Shown here piece after piece: positions 8,471 to 16,855 of a stretch of 39,246 bases of DNA. Where the stretch lies: the NCBI GenBank assembly GCA_947457385.1, contig CANGUX010000006.1, forward strand, positions 1-39,246, in the 5' to 3' direction. The notes under the pieces were generated by a model, which was not told the DNA's origin, did no database searches, and saw only the letters and a program-made list of their open reading frames with translations. Source of the DNA: Holosporales bacterium. GTDB taxonomy: Bacteria; Pseudomonadota; Alphaproteobacteria; Holosporales; Holosporaceae. Position 1 is the stretch's first letter; every line of letters starts with the position of its first letter. A program made the position numbers and the translations under genes.

Positions 8471-9349
8471 CTAAAAAGCACGTAGTGCATCCATCAAGGG
8501 CTCCAGAGGCAACAGAGCGTTTTCTGCCAAAAATGCAGCACGCAAGGTATTGAGCATTAATCCCATGACCGTCATGGGGCCCACACCACCGGGCACAGGA
8601 GATAAAGCATGGATATGCCCAAAAACATCAGGCGAAACATCTCCAGTCAGGGTCTTTTCTGATGTGCGATGTATGCCAATATCTAAAATCGTCGTTTGAG
8701 CACGCACATGATCAAGCGTAATGAGATGCGGGATGCCCGCACAAACACACAAGAGATCTGCAGTGCGTGTAAGGCTTGCTAAATCAGGCGTGTGGCTGTG
8801 GGTAAAGGTTACGGTGGCATCCTGATCCAACAGCAGCAGTCCCAAAGGGCGCCCCACCAGAGCTGATCGTCCCACAATGAGCGCATGGGCTCCTCTTAAT
8901 GGGATCTTATAGGCTTGTAAAAGAAAGAGACAGCCTAACGGCGTGCATGGCGTAAATAATGCAGCAGGACTCAATCCGTCCACATCCTTATGAGGCGGTA
9001 AGGCTGCAAGATAGGTGGCTGCACAATGAGGGACAGGAATGGGCAATTGCAGAATCATGCCATGAATGTCAGCGCGCTTGGACCACGATGCAATAGCTTG
9101 AAGCACCTCTTCCTGAGGGGTACTGGTAGAAAAAGAGTGGGCATAAAAGGCATATCCCAACCGTTCTGCCATGCGTTGCTTGTGCGCAATGTAAACGCTG
9201 CTAGAGGGATCTTCACCGATGCGTAGTACGCCTAATCCCACTGATTTTCCATATAGATCCTGATATCGTTGATGCCATTGATGACAAAAGGTTTGGAGAA
9301 TCTGGGCAACAGGTCCTCCTTTTAGGCTGATCATAAGGTGCTTTTTCAT
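8471..9349 (-). CDS. folD: FolD, methylenetetrahydrofolate dehydrogenase/cyclohydrolase
   Basis: Bifunctional cytosolic enzyme interconverting 5,10-methylene-THF and 10-formyl-THF, feeding purine and fMet-tRNA synthesis. Seen in order: GEDPSSSVYIAHKQRMAERLG with the catalytic Lys, ILQLPIPVP, PHKDVDGLSP, the NADP-binding VGRSALVGRPLG, TVTFTHSHT, LDIGIH, TGDVSPDV and SPVPGGVGPMTVMGLM. Its 292 residues are the usual length. It is convergent with the secretin, with only 10 bases between the stops and no evident terminator hairpin. Confidence 0.97.
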   Translation of the reverse strand: MKKHLMISLKGGPVAQILQTFCHQWHQRYQDLYGKSVGLGVLRIGEDPSSSVYIAHKQRMAERLGYAFYAHSFSTSTPQEEVLQAIASWSKRADIHGMILQLPIPVPHCAATYLAALPPHKDVDGLSPAALFTPCTPLGCLFLLQAYKIPLRGAHALIVGRSALVGRPLGLLLLDQDATVTFTHSHTPDLASLTRTADLLCVCAGIPHLITLDHVRAQTTILDIGIHRTSEKTLTGDVSPDVFGHIHALSPVPGGVGPMTVMGLMLNTLRAAFLAENALLPLEPLMDALRAF

Positions 9350-9464
9350 TCATAGTGACATATTTTTGATACAAAGAGATGGTTTAGAACAAAGAGGTGG
9401 CTTTGCCCATTGACATTCTAAGGATCTTTAGATTTTATAAAGAAAACCATAAGGGGGAGGGGAC

Positions 9465-9575
9465 ATGAGAACAAGCAGCAGACGATGGATAAAAAGCCCT
9501 TCAGAAGATCACGAGCGTGTTTCTTTTTTAATACAAGAATCAACAAGTTGTTGGTCTTTTCTTTTTTTTGACTGA
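9465..9575 (+). CDS. Possible 36-residue small ORF
   Basis: The ATG is preceded by GGGGGAGGGGAC, a strong purine-rich ribosome-binding stretch with close spacing. The frame encodes a basic, Ser-rich N-terminus (MRTSSRRWIK), an acidic middle and a hydrophobic end (CWSFLFFD). A consensus -35 TTGACA lies 50 bases upstream, but a matching -10 is poor (TTTTAT or TATAAA at non-ideal spacing). I do not recognise it. It could equally be noise. Confidence 0.18.
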   Translation: MRTSSRRWIKSPSEDHERVSFLIQESTSCWSFLFFD

Positions 9576-9620
9576 AATGATTGCTCTTTTTACAAAGGAC
9601 AAAAAGGCATAAATAGGCCC

Positions 9621-9648
9621 TTGATTTATTTTTTTTATTTTTTATAAT
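9621..9648 (+). promoter_or_regulatory. Promoter of ssrA
   Basis: TTGATT (9621-9626), a 16-base T-rich spacer and a perfect TATAAT (9643-9648). Transcription would start near 9655, shortly before the tmRNA acceptor piece. This is the best promoter match I found in the window. Confidence 0.7.
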
Positions 9649-9734
9649 GGAAGAGTTGAGTTTTTCGACTATAACGATAAACACTCTATAGAATAAGCGG
9701 AGCGGACCCGGGGGCGGAACCCGGCGCCTCCACC

Positions 9735-9762
9735 TCAGAGGAGAGCGGCAAAGCTCCTCTGA
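9735..9762 (+). other. Processing hairpin between the two tmRNA pieces
   Basis: TCAGAGGAG (9735-9743) and CTCCTCTGA (9754-9762) form a perfect 9-bp stem with a 10-base loop. It starts immediately after the acceptor ACC and ends three bases before the coding piece. In permuted tmRNAs this spacer is cut out of the precursor. Confidence 0.8.
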
Positions 9763-9894
9763 ACTGGGGGCGACTTAGAATCGACGTACGCAGTAAAGGT
9801 AGGGCTTTCGTTCGTGATGGTTCCGGCGTATCGGGCTAAAAATATAGATGCGAATTCAAACAACGTATCTGGACTCTTTAAGGGATTGACTGCT

Positions 9895-9942
9895 GCTAAC
9901 AGTAGCAAGTCATTCCAGGGCATGGTAAGCTTGGCAGCGTAA
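9895..9942 (+). other. tmRNA tag-peptide reading frame
   Basis: Frame GCT AAC AGT ... TTG GCA GCG TAA encodes ANSSKSFQGMVSLAA then stop. The C-terminal LAA is the ClpX recognition end. The resume codon is taken as the second of two GCT codons, because GCT-AAC then matches the usual Ala-Asn start; using the first GCT (9892) would add one Ala. The usual AND start of bacterial tags is ANS here. Confidence 0.8.
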
Positions 9943-10024
9943 TGCGCCATTTATCTTCCCTAAAGGAGATTCGCGGGCGGGGGGCTTCCCGGGCAACAGA
10001 AAGGCCCCCATTAATGGAGGAAAG

Positions 10025-10432
10025 ATGCAATATTTAGAATGGATGGAAGAGGGAAAATACGAGATCGTAAAGCGTGCTTTGCGGTGTGCTATGGCTGAAG
10101 GCGTAAAAGCACCACACCATCTTTATTTCACATTTCGCGTTTCTTTTCCTGGCGTAAAAATTCACGATGAGCTTCGTGCGCAATATCCTCAAGAAATGAC
10201 CATTGCATTAAACGATGTATTTTGGAATCTTTCAGTGCAAGATGCTTTTTTTTCTGTAGAACTTCTTTTTGAAACACAGCGTCATCTTTTGAAAATTCCA
10301 TACAAAGCATTGGTCAATTTTATCGATCCAGGTGTAGAATTTGCCTTGCAATTTAACTGGGAAGACTCTTCTGCACCTATGGTCAAAGACAATATTATTT
10401 TTCTGGACAAATTTCGCCCACAGTCGGTTTAA
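10025..10432 (+). CDS. sspB: SspB, ClpXP adaptor for ssrA-tagged proteins (alpha type)
   Basis: Binds the ssrA tag and tethers substrates to ClpX. The 135-residue protein carries the alpha-type SspB fold: HHLYFTFRVSFPGVKIHDEL, YPQEMTIALNDVFWNLSV, FSVELLFETQRHLLKIPYKAL, then FIDPGVEFALQFN. After the fold only a short tail remains (SSAPMVKDNIIFLDKFRPQSV), whose last residues may be the ClpX-binding peptide. The ATG follows GGAGGAAAG and lies 15 bases past the last tmRNA helix, with no separate promoter visible, so co-transcription with ssrA is likely. This places tag RNA and tag adaptor in one locus. Confidence 0.92.
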   Translation: MQYLEWMEEGKYEIVKRALRCAMAEGVKAPHHLYFTFRVSFPGVKIHDELRAQYPQEMTIALNDVFWNLSVQDAFFSVELLFETQRHLLKIPYKALVNFIDPGVEFALQFNWEDSSAPMVKDNIIFLDKFRPQSV

Positions 10433-11409
10433 CCCTTGAAAAGGGATGTCCGAAAAATATCTTTCCAATAGAGTGGCGGTGCAAAACATAGCATTTGAGA
10501 GGCCAAGAGGCATGAGGGCAAAATAGACCCTGGGTTGTCCTGCGGAACGATGTGGAGCCCCATGCAAACAGAAACCTTGGCTTGATGGAGCCATGTGGGA
10601 CCACGATGAAGAGATGCCTTGAATCTAATAGATGCCATTTTTAATGGGCCTATTCTCCCTGAAAGGATTGCTATGGGCAGCATCCATTTTGGTTTAGGGG
10701 GCATACTTTGTCCATGGTTTATCTCTCGTCAAAACAAGAACCGATCCCCACGGTTTAGGTCAATCCTTTAAGAAAGAGGATGGAGCGTGAGCATGGGGCA
10801 TAGAATCATGATGGTGTTTTTGCCGGCTTTAAAGGTGATTCATCATTTTTCAATGCTTCATGGGCAGCAATGAAGCCAGGCTGAAGGAAGGTTCATTTAG
10901 CGGAAGTGATCGTCTGGAATATTAGGGTTGAAATTGCATGGTCTTTTTGAGTGCTTCTGTCACCCATGGTTTTGCCATACTCCCTACATCCACACAGACA
11001 GGGCAAAATATGGCAATGCATCTTTAAACACTTTGTTTCTCGAAACGGTGTCATGGAACTTGGCGGACATACACCTTGATTGAAAGAAGATGCCATTGAG
11101 TATGCCTGACGATTGCCTGACAATGTAACCTTTCCTCCTTTCTTACCTGCCCCACCTTTATGATTCTTTTTCCAAAAAATCCTTTTATCATTCTTTCCAA
11201 AATTTTCATTTTTTTAGCCCCCTTGTAAAGCTGCACATGGTTTTGCACAGTGAAAAAGCATGGGATGGCTAATCTGAGAAAATGGGGGGCTTGTTGGGCT
11301 ACAACACGTTGTCTTTTCGCCATCCTGAAAAGAATGCATCGCTCTTTCAGAGTATTGCTTATTCAGAGCCTGAAGATCATGATCCAAAGCGCACGATCTT
11401 ATGCAAGCG
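10433..11409. pseudogene. Decayed coding region between sspB and proS
   Basis: About 980 bases without an intact gene. Translating the minus strand gives protein-like pieces that switch frame and hit stops, for example MAKPWVTEALKKTMQFQP near 10940-10990 and PGFIAAHEALKNDESPLKP near 10825-10885; a plus-strand piece near 10635-10730 (IDAIFNGPILPERIAMGS) also looks protein-like. I could not assign a family. The start of the region lies directly after the sspB stop. It could include more than one dead gene. Confidence 0.5.
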
Positions 11410-12699
11410 CTAGGGGTTTTTAGGGGTTAAGGCTTGTGTTAAAAAGGATGTGGCTTCTTCAAGAGAAAGAAAGGTGCGCTCATTGCTGCTGCGATGTTTG
11501 ATTTCTACGCGTGAAGTATGCTTCCAAGATTCTCCGAAAAAAACCTGATAGGGAATCCCCACCAAATCCAATTCAGCAAAGAGACTCCCTTGGCTTTTGG
11601 GCAAGTCATACAAGAAACACTCTAATCCGGCTTCCATCAGGGATCTATAATACGTTTCTGCCTCTGTCGCATAAGATGGACCTAAGGCTGCGATGGCAAC
11701 AGGAAAAGGGGCTACTGAAACGGGCCAGCAAATTCCGTTGGAATCATGAAAAGCCTCAATCATTGCTCCCACCAACCTGGAAACCCCAATGCCGTAAGAG
11801 CCCATTTCCACAGGAATCTTTTTCCCGTCAGAGGTCATGACATGGGCCCCCATGGCTTTGGAATACTTTGTGCCAAAATAAAAAATATGTCCTACCTCAA
11901 TCCCACGTGAGGTCACAAGGCGTTCTTGGGGGATAGGACAACGTTCCGCATTGTGTTGCTCATCAGCCATGGCATAAAAGGGCTCATAGTCTTCCAGACA
12001 TGCGCGTTGAGCGTCGTCTATGGCACCATCGTAATACAGCGTGCTTTCCCCTGTTTTTGCCAAAATCTGAAATTCGTGACTTAATGTTCCCCCAATAGGG
12101 CCTGTGCTGGCACGTACAGGAATCACACTCAGGCCCATACGTCGAAAGGTTCTAAGATAAGCTTGAAACATGGCACGATAGGACGTGTGGGCCCCTTCTT
12201 CCGTTAAATCAAAAGAGTACGCATCTTTCATGAGAAATTCACGTCCTCTCATGACACCAAAACGAGGGCGGATTTCATCCCTGAATTTCCATTGAATGTT
12301 ATAAAGACATACAGGAAGATGTTTATAGCTTTGAATGTGCTTGCGAAAAATATCTGTAAACACTTCTTCTGCCGTAGGTCCATAAAGCAGTTCTTTTTCG
12401 TGCCGATCCCAAATGCGCAATAATTCTTTACCATAGTCTTCATAGCGTCCGCTTTCTTGCCATAACGATGCAGGTTGCAAGGTTGGGGCAAGCATTTCAA
12501 GGGCACCAATGGCATTTTGTTCTTCTCGCACGATGGTTTCTATTTTTTTCAAAACCTTTAATCCTAAAGGTAGCCAAGAATAAATGCCGGAAGAAACCTG
12601 TTGTATCATGCCTGCGCGCAACATCAGTTGATGGGAAATGATTTCAGCTTCTTTTGGAATTTCTTTTAACGTGGCCATAAAATAACGCGAAGCACGCAT
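11410..12699 (-). CDS. proS: ProRS, prolyl-tRNA synthetase, short alphaproteobacterial form
   Basis: Class II synthetase charging tRNA-Pro. It has 429 residues from the ATG at 12699 (MRASRYFMATLKE matches the usual start); an ATG six codons upstream is less likely. Seen: motif 2 region KFRDEIRPRFGVMRGREFLMKDAYSFD, motif 3 GSYGIGVSRLVGAMIE, and the C-terminal anticodon-binding domain (VAPFPVAIAALG onward). The large editing insertion found in most bacterial ProRS is absent, as in alphaproteobacterial and mitochondrial types. No strong ribosome-binding site precedes either start. Confidence 0.96.
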   Translation of the reverse strand: MRASRYFMATLKEIPKEAEIISHQLMLRAGMIQQVSSGIYSWLPLGLKVLKKIETIVREEQNAIGALEMLAPTLQPASLWQESGRYEDYGKELLRIWDRHEKELLYGPTAEEVFTDIFRKHIQSYKHLPVCLYNIQWKFRDEIRPRFGVMRGREFLMKDAYSFDLTEEGAHTSYRAMFQAYLRTFRRMGLSVIPVRASTGPIGGTLSHEFQILAKTGESTLYYDGAIDDAQRACLEDYEPFYAMADEQHNAERCPIPQERLVTSRGIEVGHIFYFGTKYSKAMGAHVMTSDGKKIPVEMGSYGIGVSRLVGAMIEAFHDSNGICWPVSVAPFPVAIAALGPSYATEAETYYRSLMEAGLECFLYDLPKSQGSLFAELDLVGIPYQVFFGESWKHTSRVEIKHRSSNERTFLSLEEATSFLTQALTPKNP

Positions 12700-12976
12700 G
12701 GAAAAATGCCATAACACAAAACAATTACTCTGTATTATAGCGCAAAAAGGGCTTTGTCAGAAGAGGGGAAGATTTTTATGATGCAGAAAAATCAGAATTA
12801 TAAGAACAAGTAGGCTGAAATAGATCCTGTTATTTTGAGTGGGTGGTGTTTTTTTCTTTTAGGAACAACAATCATTTATGTTATATTTCCAGTTATGTAT
12901 GTAGATTATGTTTTTTACGACCTCTAGAAAATAAAACCTAAAAAAAGATAGACTTTTAAGAAATAGGTGCAAAGAG

Positions 12977-13903
12977 ATGATGATGGAGCAAGGGCGTCTT
13001 GTGGTTCAAAGAGGGGCAGAGGCTTTGGCCTATTTAGGACATGTTTTTCCTGAGTCTTTTTCTGAGGTTATGCAAAGGCTTTATGCTCTTAAGGGGCGTA
13101 TTATCTGCAGCGGCATTGGAAAGAGTGGACATATTGCAAAAAAAGTTTCATCCACTTTTTCTTCCATGGGGAGTCCTTCTTTTTTTCTTCATCCCACAGA
13201 AGCGCTCCATGGCGATTTGGGGGCCATTATCCCTGAAGATGCGCTGTTGCTTTTTTCTAATTCAGGCGAGACTGAAGAACTATTAGAACTGCTGCAGCAT
13301 GCACGCGTTAGCGTATGCATTGTCATAACATCTCACGGTAAAAGCTCTTTGGCCCTTGCTTCAGATGTGGTCTTAACAATGCCTGTATTGGAAGAAGCCT
13401 GTCCTTTAGGGCTAGCACCTTCCACATCGACGTTGATGATGCTAAGCCTTGGAGATGCGTTGGCGCTGACGCTTTCTTCTCTTAAAGGATTTGAAAAAGA
13501 TCATTATCATCGCTTGCACCCTTCAGGGGCCTTAGGGCAACAATTGCTTACGGTGGGTCAAATGATGCAGGTGCCTGCCCCTGTGGTACCAGAGGATGCG
13601 GCTTATGATGCTATTTTACAGGCCATGGTACAGCATTGCTTTGGATGCATTGGTTTGGTTTCGGCTGAAGGCATCTTGACGGGCGTTTTAACAGATCAAC
13701 ACATTCCCATGCTTCTTTCTGGGAATGCACTGAATCTAGAGAGACCTGTGGTAGCCTATCCGGGCATGCGGGGATTAGAAGCTTTGGCCTTGATGAAACA
13801 GCATGATGTTCAAACGCTTTTTGTGGTCAATGAACATCAGGTCCCTCAGGGCATGATAGGCAAAACCTTATGCATGAGATCAGATCGGGGGAGTTCAAGA
13901 TGA
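12977..13903 (+). CDS. kdsD: KdsD/KpsF, D-arabinose-5-phosphate isomerase
   Basis: Converts ribulose-5-phosphate to arabinose-5-phosphate, the first step towards Kdo of LPS. N-terminal SIS domain: ICSGIGKSGHIAKKVSSTFSSMG, FLHPTEALHGDLG, FSNSGETEELLELL, APSTSTLMMLSLGDALA, then the family link HRLHPSGALGQQLL (about 178-190). The C-terminal CBS pair is present but short (308 residues against about 328 in E. coli). The start is a run of three ATGs after AGGTGCAAAGAG. Its stop overlaps the ATG of the downstream lptC by four bases, so the two are translationally coupled. Confidence 0.95.
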   Translation: MMMEQGRLVVQRGAEALAYLGHVFPESFSEVMQRLYALKGRIICSGIGKSGHIAKKVSSTFSSMGSPSFFLHPTEALHGDLGAIIPEDALLLFSNSGETEELLELLQHARVSVCIVITSHGKSSLALASDVVLTMPVLEEACPLGLAPSTSTLMMLSLGDALALTLSSLKGFEKDHYHRLHPSGALGQQLLTVGQMMQVPAPVVPEDAAYDAILQAMVQHCFGCIGLVSAEGILTGVLTDQHIPMLLSGNALNLERPVVAYPGMRGLEALALMKQHDVQTLFVVNEHQVPQGMIGKTLCMRSDRGSSR

Positions 13904-14502
13904 TGCATGCACCTAAAGCCTATTCTTTGACCAAGGCAACCTTTTTTTATCACCCAATCGTGCGGGGTGGCATGCGTTTTGCTTTATGGATAGGGTGTTT
14001 TTCTATCATTCCCATGCTTTGGATGATGATTCATATTCCACGAAAGATTCTTTGGGTTCCAACCAAAAATGTCCTTGAAGAGCCTCACTATTATGCCTTA
14101 GATGCTAAGTATCAGGCCTATAGTTTACATGCCAAAAAGGCTTTTTTATTGCAAAATCAAAGAGTGCTTTTTGAAAAGCCATGGGCACGTTTTCAAGAAA
14201 AAAAAGGCCGGAATGCCCATTTAAAAGGGGATAGGGGGGTCTATGATAAAAAGGTGCGAAATCTTTCTTTAACTGGAAGAGTGACCTTTACGACCAGCGA
14301 TGACTATTGCTTTAGCATGCCAAGAGCTTTTGCAGACTTAAGGAAAAAAGAAATACACGGCTTTGATGGGGTTCAGGGGTATGGTCCGCTGGGCACCTTA
14401 AAGGGAAAATCTGTATGGTTGCAATCGCAGCGCATCTTTCTTTTAGGGCCTGCAAAAATTGTTTTTAAAGCCCTTGATCCTAAAAAAGGCCTAGGGCTAT
14501 AA
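13900..14502 (+). CDS. lptC: LptC-like LPS export protein
   Basis: Bitopic protein that bridges the inner-membrane LptBFG transporter and LptA. The 200-residue product has one N-terminal membrane segment (about residues 25-43, RFALWIGCFSIIPMLWMMI) and a periplasmic beta-strand region (ALDAKYQAYSLHAKKAF, LKGDRGVYDKKVRNLSLTGRVTF, GPLGTLKGKSVWLQ) like the LptC/OstA jellyroll. I chose the ATG at 13900, overlapping the kdsD stop as ATGA and preceded by GGGGGAG. Context after kdsD fits. Sequence similarity by eye is moderate. Confidence 0.75.
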   Translation: MMHAPKAYSLTKATFFYHPIVRGGMRFALWIGCFSIIPMLWMMIHIPRKILWVPTKNVLEEPHYYALDAKYQAYSLHAKKAFLLQNQRVLFEKPWARFQEKKGRNAHLKGDRGVYDKKVRNLSLTGRVTFTTSDDYCFSMPRAFADLRKKEIHGFDGVQGYGPLGTLKGKSVWLQSQRIFLLGPAKIVFKALDPKKGLGL

Positions 14503-14964
14503 GCGGTCCTTTGGAACCCAAGAGGTAGCGCTTTGTTGCCAGCATGATAGGGCATAGCGTGGATCAGCAGCCAAATGTTCAAAAACAGGGCGATAAAGCT
14601 CAATCTCAAAGGCTTTGATGAAGCTAACAATACGCCCAAAGCTGTTCCAAAACGGCAACACAGTTGGATTGGGAACGATACCATCCAGCACAAGAACGCC
14701 AGCTTTATTGGCATTATTAGGTGTGCTTGTAATCCATAACGGTTGATCTTCTGAAGAATCGTCTCCCTCTAGACCATGGGGCAAAAAAGAAAGGGGGGTA
14801 TAGGTCCATAGCAATTGATCGAGAAAAATGGCGCGCTCCCTTGTTTCCGTCAAGATTAAAACGCGCTCATGGCGTTCCATCATCTTTTCCATCAGTTTAA
14901 TGAGGGTGCGATCTTTTGCCTTTTCATCCTGTTGGGCAAGCAAAATATAGAAAGTTACAGTCAC
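14497..14964 (-). CDS. holC: HolC, DNA polymerase III chi subunit
   Basis: Clamp-loader accessory protein linking the polymerase to SSB. The 155-residue product shows the chi pattern: FYIL at the N-terminus, LIKLMEKMMERHERVLILTETRERAIFLDQLLWTY (given here only as a landmark at about residues 22-55), FLPHGL, QPLWITSTPNNANKAGVLVLDG. It converges on lptC with a 6-base overlap of stops. Confidence 0.92.
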   Translation of the reverse strand: MTVTFYILLAQQDEKAKDRTLIKLMEKMMERHERVLILTETRERAIFLDQLLWTYTPLSFLPHGLEGDDSSEDQPLWITSTPNNANKAGVLVLDGIVPNPTVLPFWNSFGRIVSFIKAFEIELYRPVFEHLAADPRYALSCWQQSATSWVPKDRL

Positions 14965-14987
14965 ATGGCTCCAAAATCTTAAGGGGT

Positions 14988-16817
14988 TTAAGATGCAGGT
15001 TCTTCAATCCAGAAAGATTCTAAATCTGGTTCATAACTGCTTCCTTTTAAAAACGGAGGTGTTTTTACACGGTTCCAAAACGCAAATTGATTTTTATTGT
15101 TGTGAAACAGAGGCAGAATAAATCTTCCATCACGTAAAACCCGATCTAAAACTCTGACATGATGAACCAATGATTCACGTGTTTTAGAGTTTGTAATCTT
15201 ATCACACAGTGCATCGATACATGGATTTTGAATGCAGGCATAATTTCGACTGATGCTGTGGATGTTTTTGGAATGCCAATAAAGTGCTTGTTCTGCACCT
15301 GGGGAAAAGGTGTGGCCCCAAATATGCATCATCATATCATAGTCACGATCGTTCACACATTTGGTAAAGTGGGTTGGACTCAGCTGCTTGACGATACACT
15401 CAATTCCAATTTTTTCAAGACTCTTAGAAAAATAAATGGCAATTCTGGCTTGCTCTGCGTTTTTTACAATGCATTGAAATACCAAAGGATGCCCATTCCA
15501 AAATACTCTGCCTTTTTCTAAAGTACAGCCCGCTTGTTTTAATAAGGCAATGGCCTTTTCTCGGCTTGCATGAGAGGGTTTGACAGGCAGATGAGATTCC
15601 TTTAAACAATGGGGGGGCAATGTATCTAAAATTTTCTTTTCTTCAAGAAGAGGCGTTGGAGAGTCTGCTGCAAATTCGGTGTTTTGAAAGAAACTCTGGG
15701 TTGGTATAGAGCCATCTCCCAATTGTTTTGCATAGGTGTCTACATCAAAACTCAACCATAAGGCTTTGCGAATTCTGTCATCGGCTAAAGCTTTGTGATG
15801 GATTTGATTCAAGGCTATCCCGTATAAACCAACACATTGGTGATGTTCATGAACCACTCTTCTGACTTTTCCTTGGGATAAAGCAGGGAAGGTGTATCCC
15901 GTTCTCCAACGATTCAGATTGGATTCTGCCCATAGATCAATCAATCCGCGCTTAAAGGCTTCAAAGGCGGTCATATCGTTATGGAAAATTTCAATGGAAA
16001 AGGTATCCACATTAAATTTCCCTCGATTACATGGCAGATCTTTTCCCCAATAGTTTGGATCTCTTTGATAGACAATGCTTTTACCAGGATCAACTTGCTT
16101 GACTTTATACGGGCCACTTCCCACCAAAGGCGTAAGGCCCATGTTCTCAAAAGATTTCCCTTTTAAATCTTCTTTAGACAAGACGGACATGATGAGAACC
16201 AACATGGGAAGCTCTCGGTCATAGTTTCCATCCTCATTTTTTTTAAAATCGATACGCAAAGAGTGTGGTCCCAAAGGAGTGATTTTTTCTATATTTTGTG
16301 CAACGGCTCTGCGCCCTGGGCTCCCATGTTTTCCTAATAGTTCTATGGTAAACGCAACGTCTTCTGGGGTGATGCTAAGACCCGATTGAAAGCGTGCTTT
16401 TGGATTTAAATGAAGGATCAAAAAAGAGCGATCCTCTGGCCATTGAATGCGCTCTGCAATGCAAGAATAGAGAGAAAAGGGTTCTTCTGGGGATCGTCTC
16501 ATGAGCGGATCAAATAACAATGTCGCGGCATAAGGGGCAGGGGTTGGTCCAGGACAAAAGGGGTTCAGCGTCGTAAAAGCAGGTGAAACAGAGGCTAATC
16601 TAAGGGTTCCTCCTTTGGGTGCCAAGGGATTAACATAAGGGAAATGCTGGAAATCTTCGCCTAAGCTGCATGAGCCATGCATGGCAACACCGTGCTGTTT
16701 AGGAAGATCTACGCCAGAGCCATGGACAAGAGGGCAAGCAAGAGATATCATGAAAAGAGCACTATTTATGGTCTTTTGAAACCCTTTAATGGTATGTACT
16801 AAGATGAAACTTTCCAC
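14988..16817 (-). CDS. YejA-like periplasmic peptide-binding protein (SBP family 5)
   Basis: Extracellular solute-binding protein of an oligopeptide ABC transporter; YejA homologues bind peptides such as microcin C or peptidoglycan-derived peptides. The 609-residue product has a signal peptide (about residues 10-33, KGFQKTINSALFMISLACPL), then LPKQHGVAMHG, PYVNPLAPKGGTLRLAS, YAATLLFDPLMRRSPEEPF, and LVGSGPYKVKQVDPGKSIVYQRDPNYWGKDLP, all typical of YejA. No yejB, yejE or yejF permease or ATPase is adjacent, so the partners must lie elsewhere or be lost. Divergent from the A-type Fe-S gene, with 38 bases between. Confidence 0.9.
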   Translation of the reverse strand: MESFILVHTIKGFQKTINSALFMISLACPLVHGSGVDLPKQHGVAMHGSCSLGEDFQHFPYVNPLAPKGGTLRLASVSPAFTTLNPFCPGPTPAPYAATLLFDPLMRRSPEEPFSLYSCIAERIQWPEDRSFLILHLNPKARFQSGLSITPEDVAFTIELLGKHGSPGRRAVAQNIEKITPLGPHSLRIDFKKNEDGNYDRELPMLVLIMSVLSKEDLKGKSFENMGLTPLVGSGPYKVKQVDPGKSIVYQRDPNYWGKDLPCNRGKFNVDTFSIEIFHNDMTAFEAFKRGLIDLWAESNLNRWRTGYTFPALSQGKVRRVVHEHHQCVGLYGIALNQIHHKALADDRIRKALWLSFDVDTYAKQLGDGSIPTQSFFQNTEFAADSPTPLLEEKKILDTLPPHCLKESHLPVKPSHASREKAIALLKQAGCTLEKGRVFWNGHPLVFQCIVKNAEQARIAIYFSKSLEKIGIECIVKQLSPTHFTKCVNDRDYDMMMHIWGHTFSPGAEQALYWHSKNIHSISRNYACIQNPCIDALCDKITNSKTRESLVHHVRVLDRVLRDGRFILPLFHNNKNQFAFWNRVKTPPFLKGSSYEPDLESFWIEEPAS

Positions 16818-16855
16818 TTTTATCCTTCAGAAACTCTTACCATGACTGTTTTTTA

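Larger units (their letters stand above)
9350..9655. other. Intergenic region between folD and ssrA
   Basis: Divergent spacer of about 300 bases. It holds a consensus -35 hexamer TTGACA (9410-9415) without a good -10, a possible 36-codon frame at 9465, and the ssrA promoter at its right end. A minus-strand open frame over 9418-9684 is Lys/Phe-rich, overlaps the ssrA promoter and has no credible domain. Confidence 0.5.
9690..10009 (+). ncRNA. ssrA: tmRNA, circularly permuted two-piece form
   Basis: RNA that rescues stalled ribosomes and tags the nascent chain. The gene is permuted as in other Alphaproteobacteria: the 3' acceptor piece comes first. Its T-stem is CCGGG/CCCGG (9708-9712/9720-9724), followed by CGCCTCC (9725-9731) and A-C-C (9732-9734), the last A to be added enzymatically. 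A spacer hairpin (9735-9762) follows, then the coding piece begins with GGGGGCG (9766-9772), which pairs with CGCCTCC over 7 bp including one G-U. GACTTAGAATCGACG is the D-arm-like region. The tag reading frame lies at 9895-9942, and GGGGGC/GCCCCC (9980-9985/10004-10009) forms the last visible helix. Exact mature ends are estimates. The seven-base T-loop reads GGCGGAA instead of the usual TTCRAxx. Confidence 0.92.

Noticed and set aside
9418-9684. Minus-strand open frame of 88 codons
   Set aside because: Overlaps the ssrA promoter, is built from A/T runs and shows no domain.
9735-9950. Minus-strand open frame of 71 codons
   Set aside because: It lies entirely antisense to the tmRNA coding piece; the RNA gene explains the conserved structure.
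10232-10704. Several minus-strand frames at the sspB 3' end
   Set aside because: Antisense to sspB or inside the decayed region; none has a domain or a plausible start.
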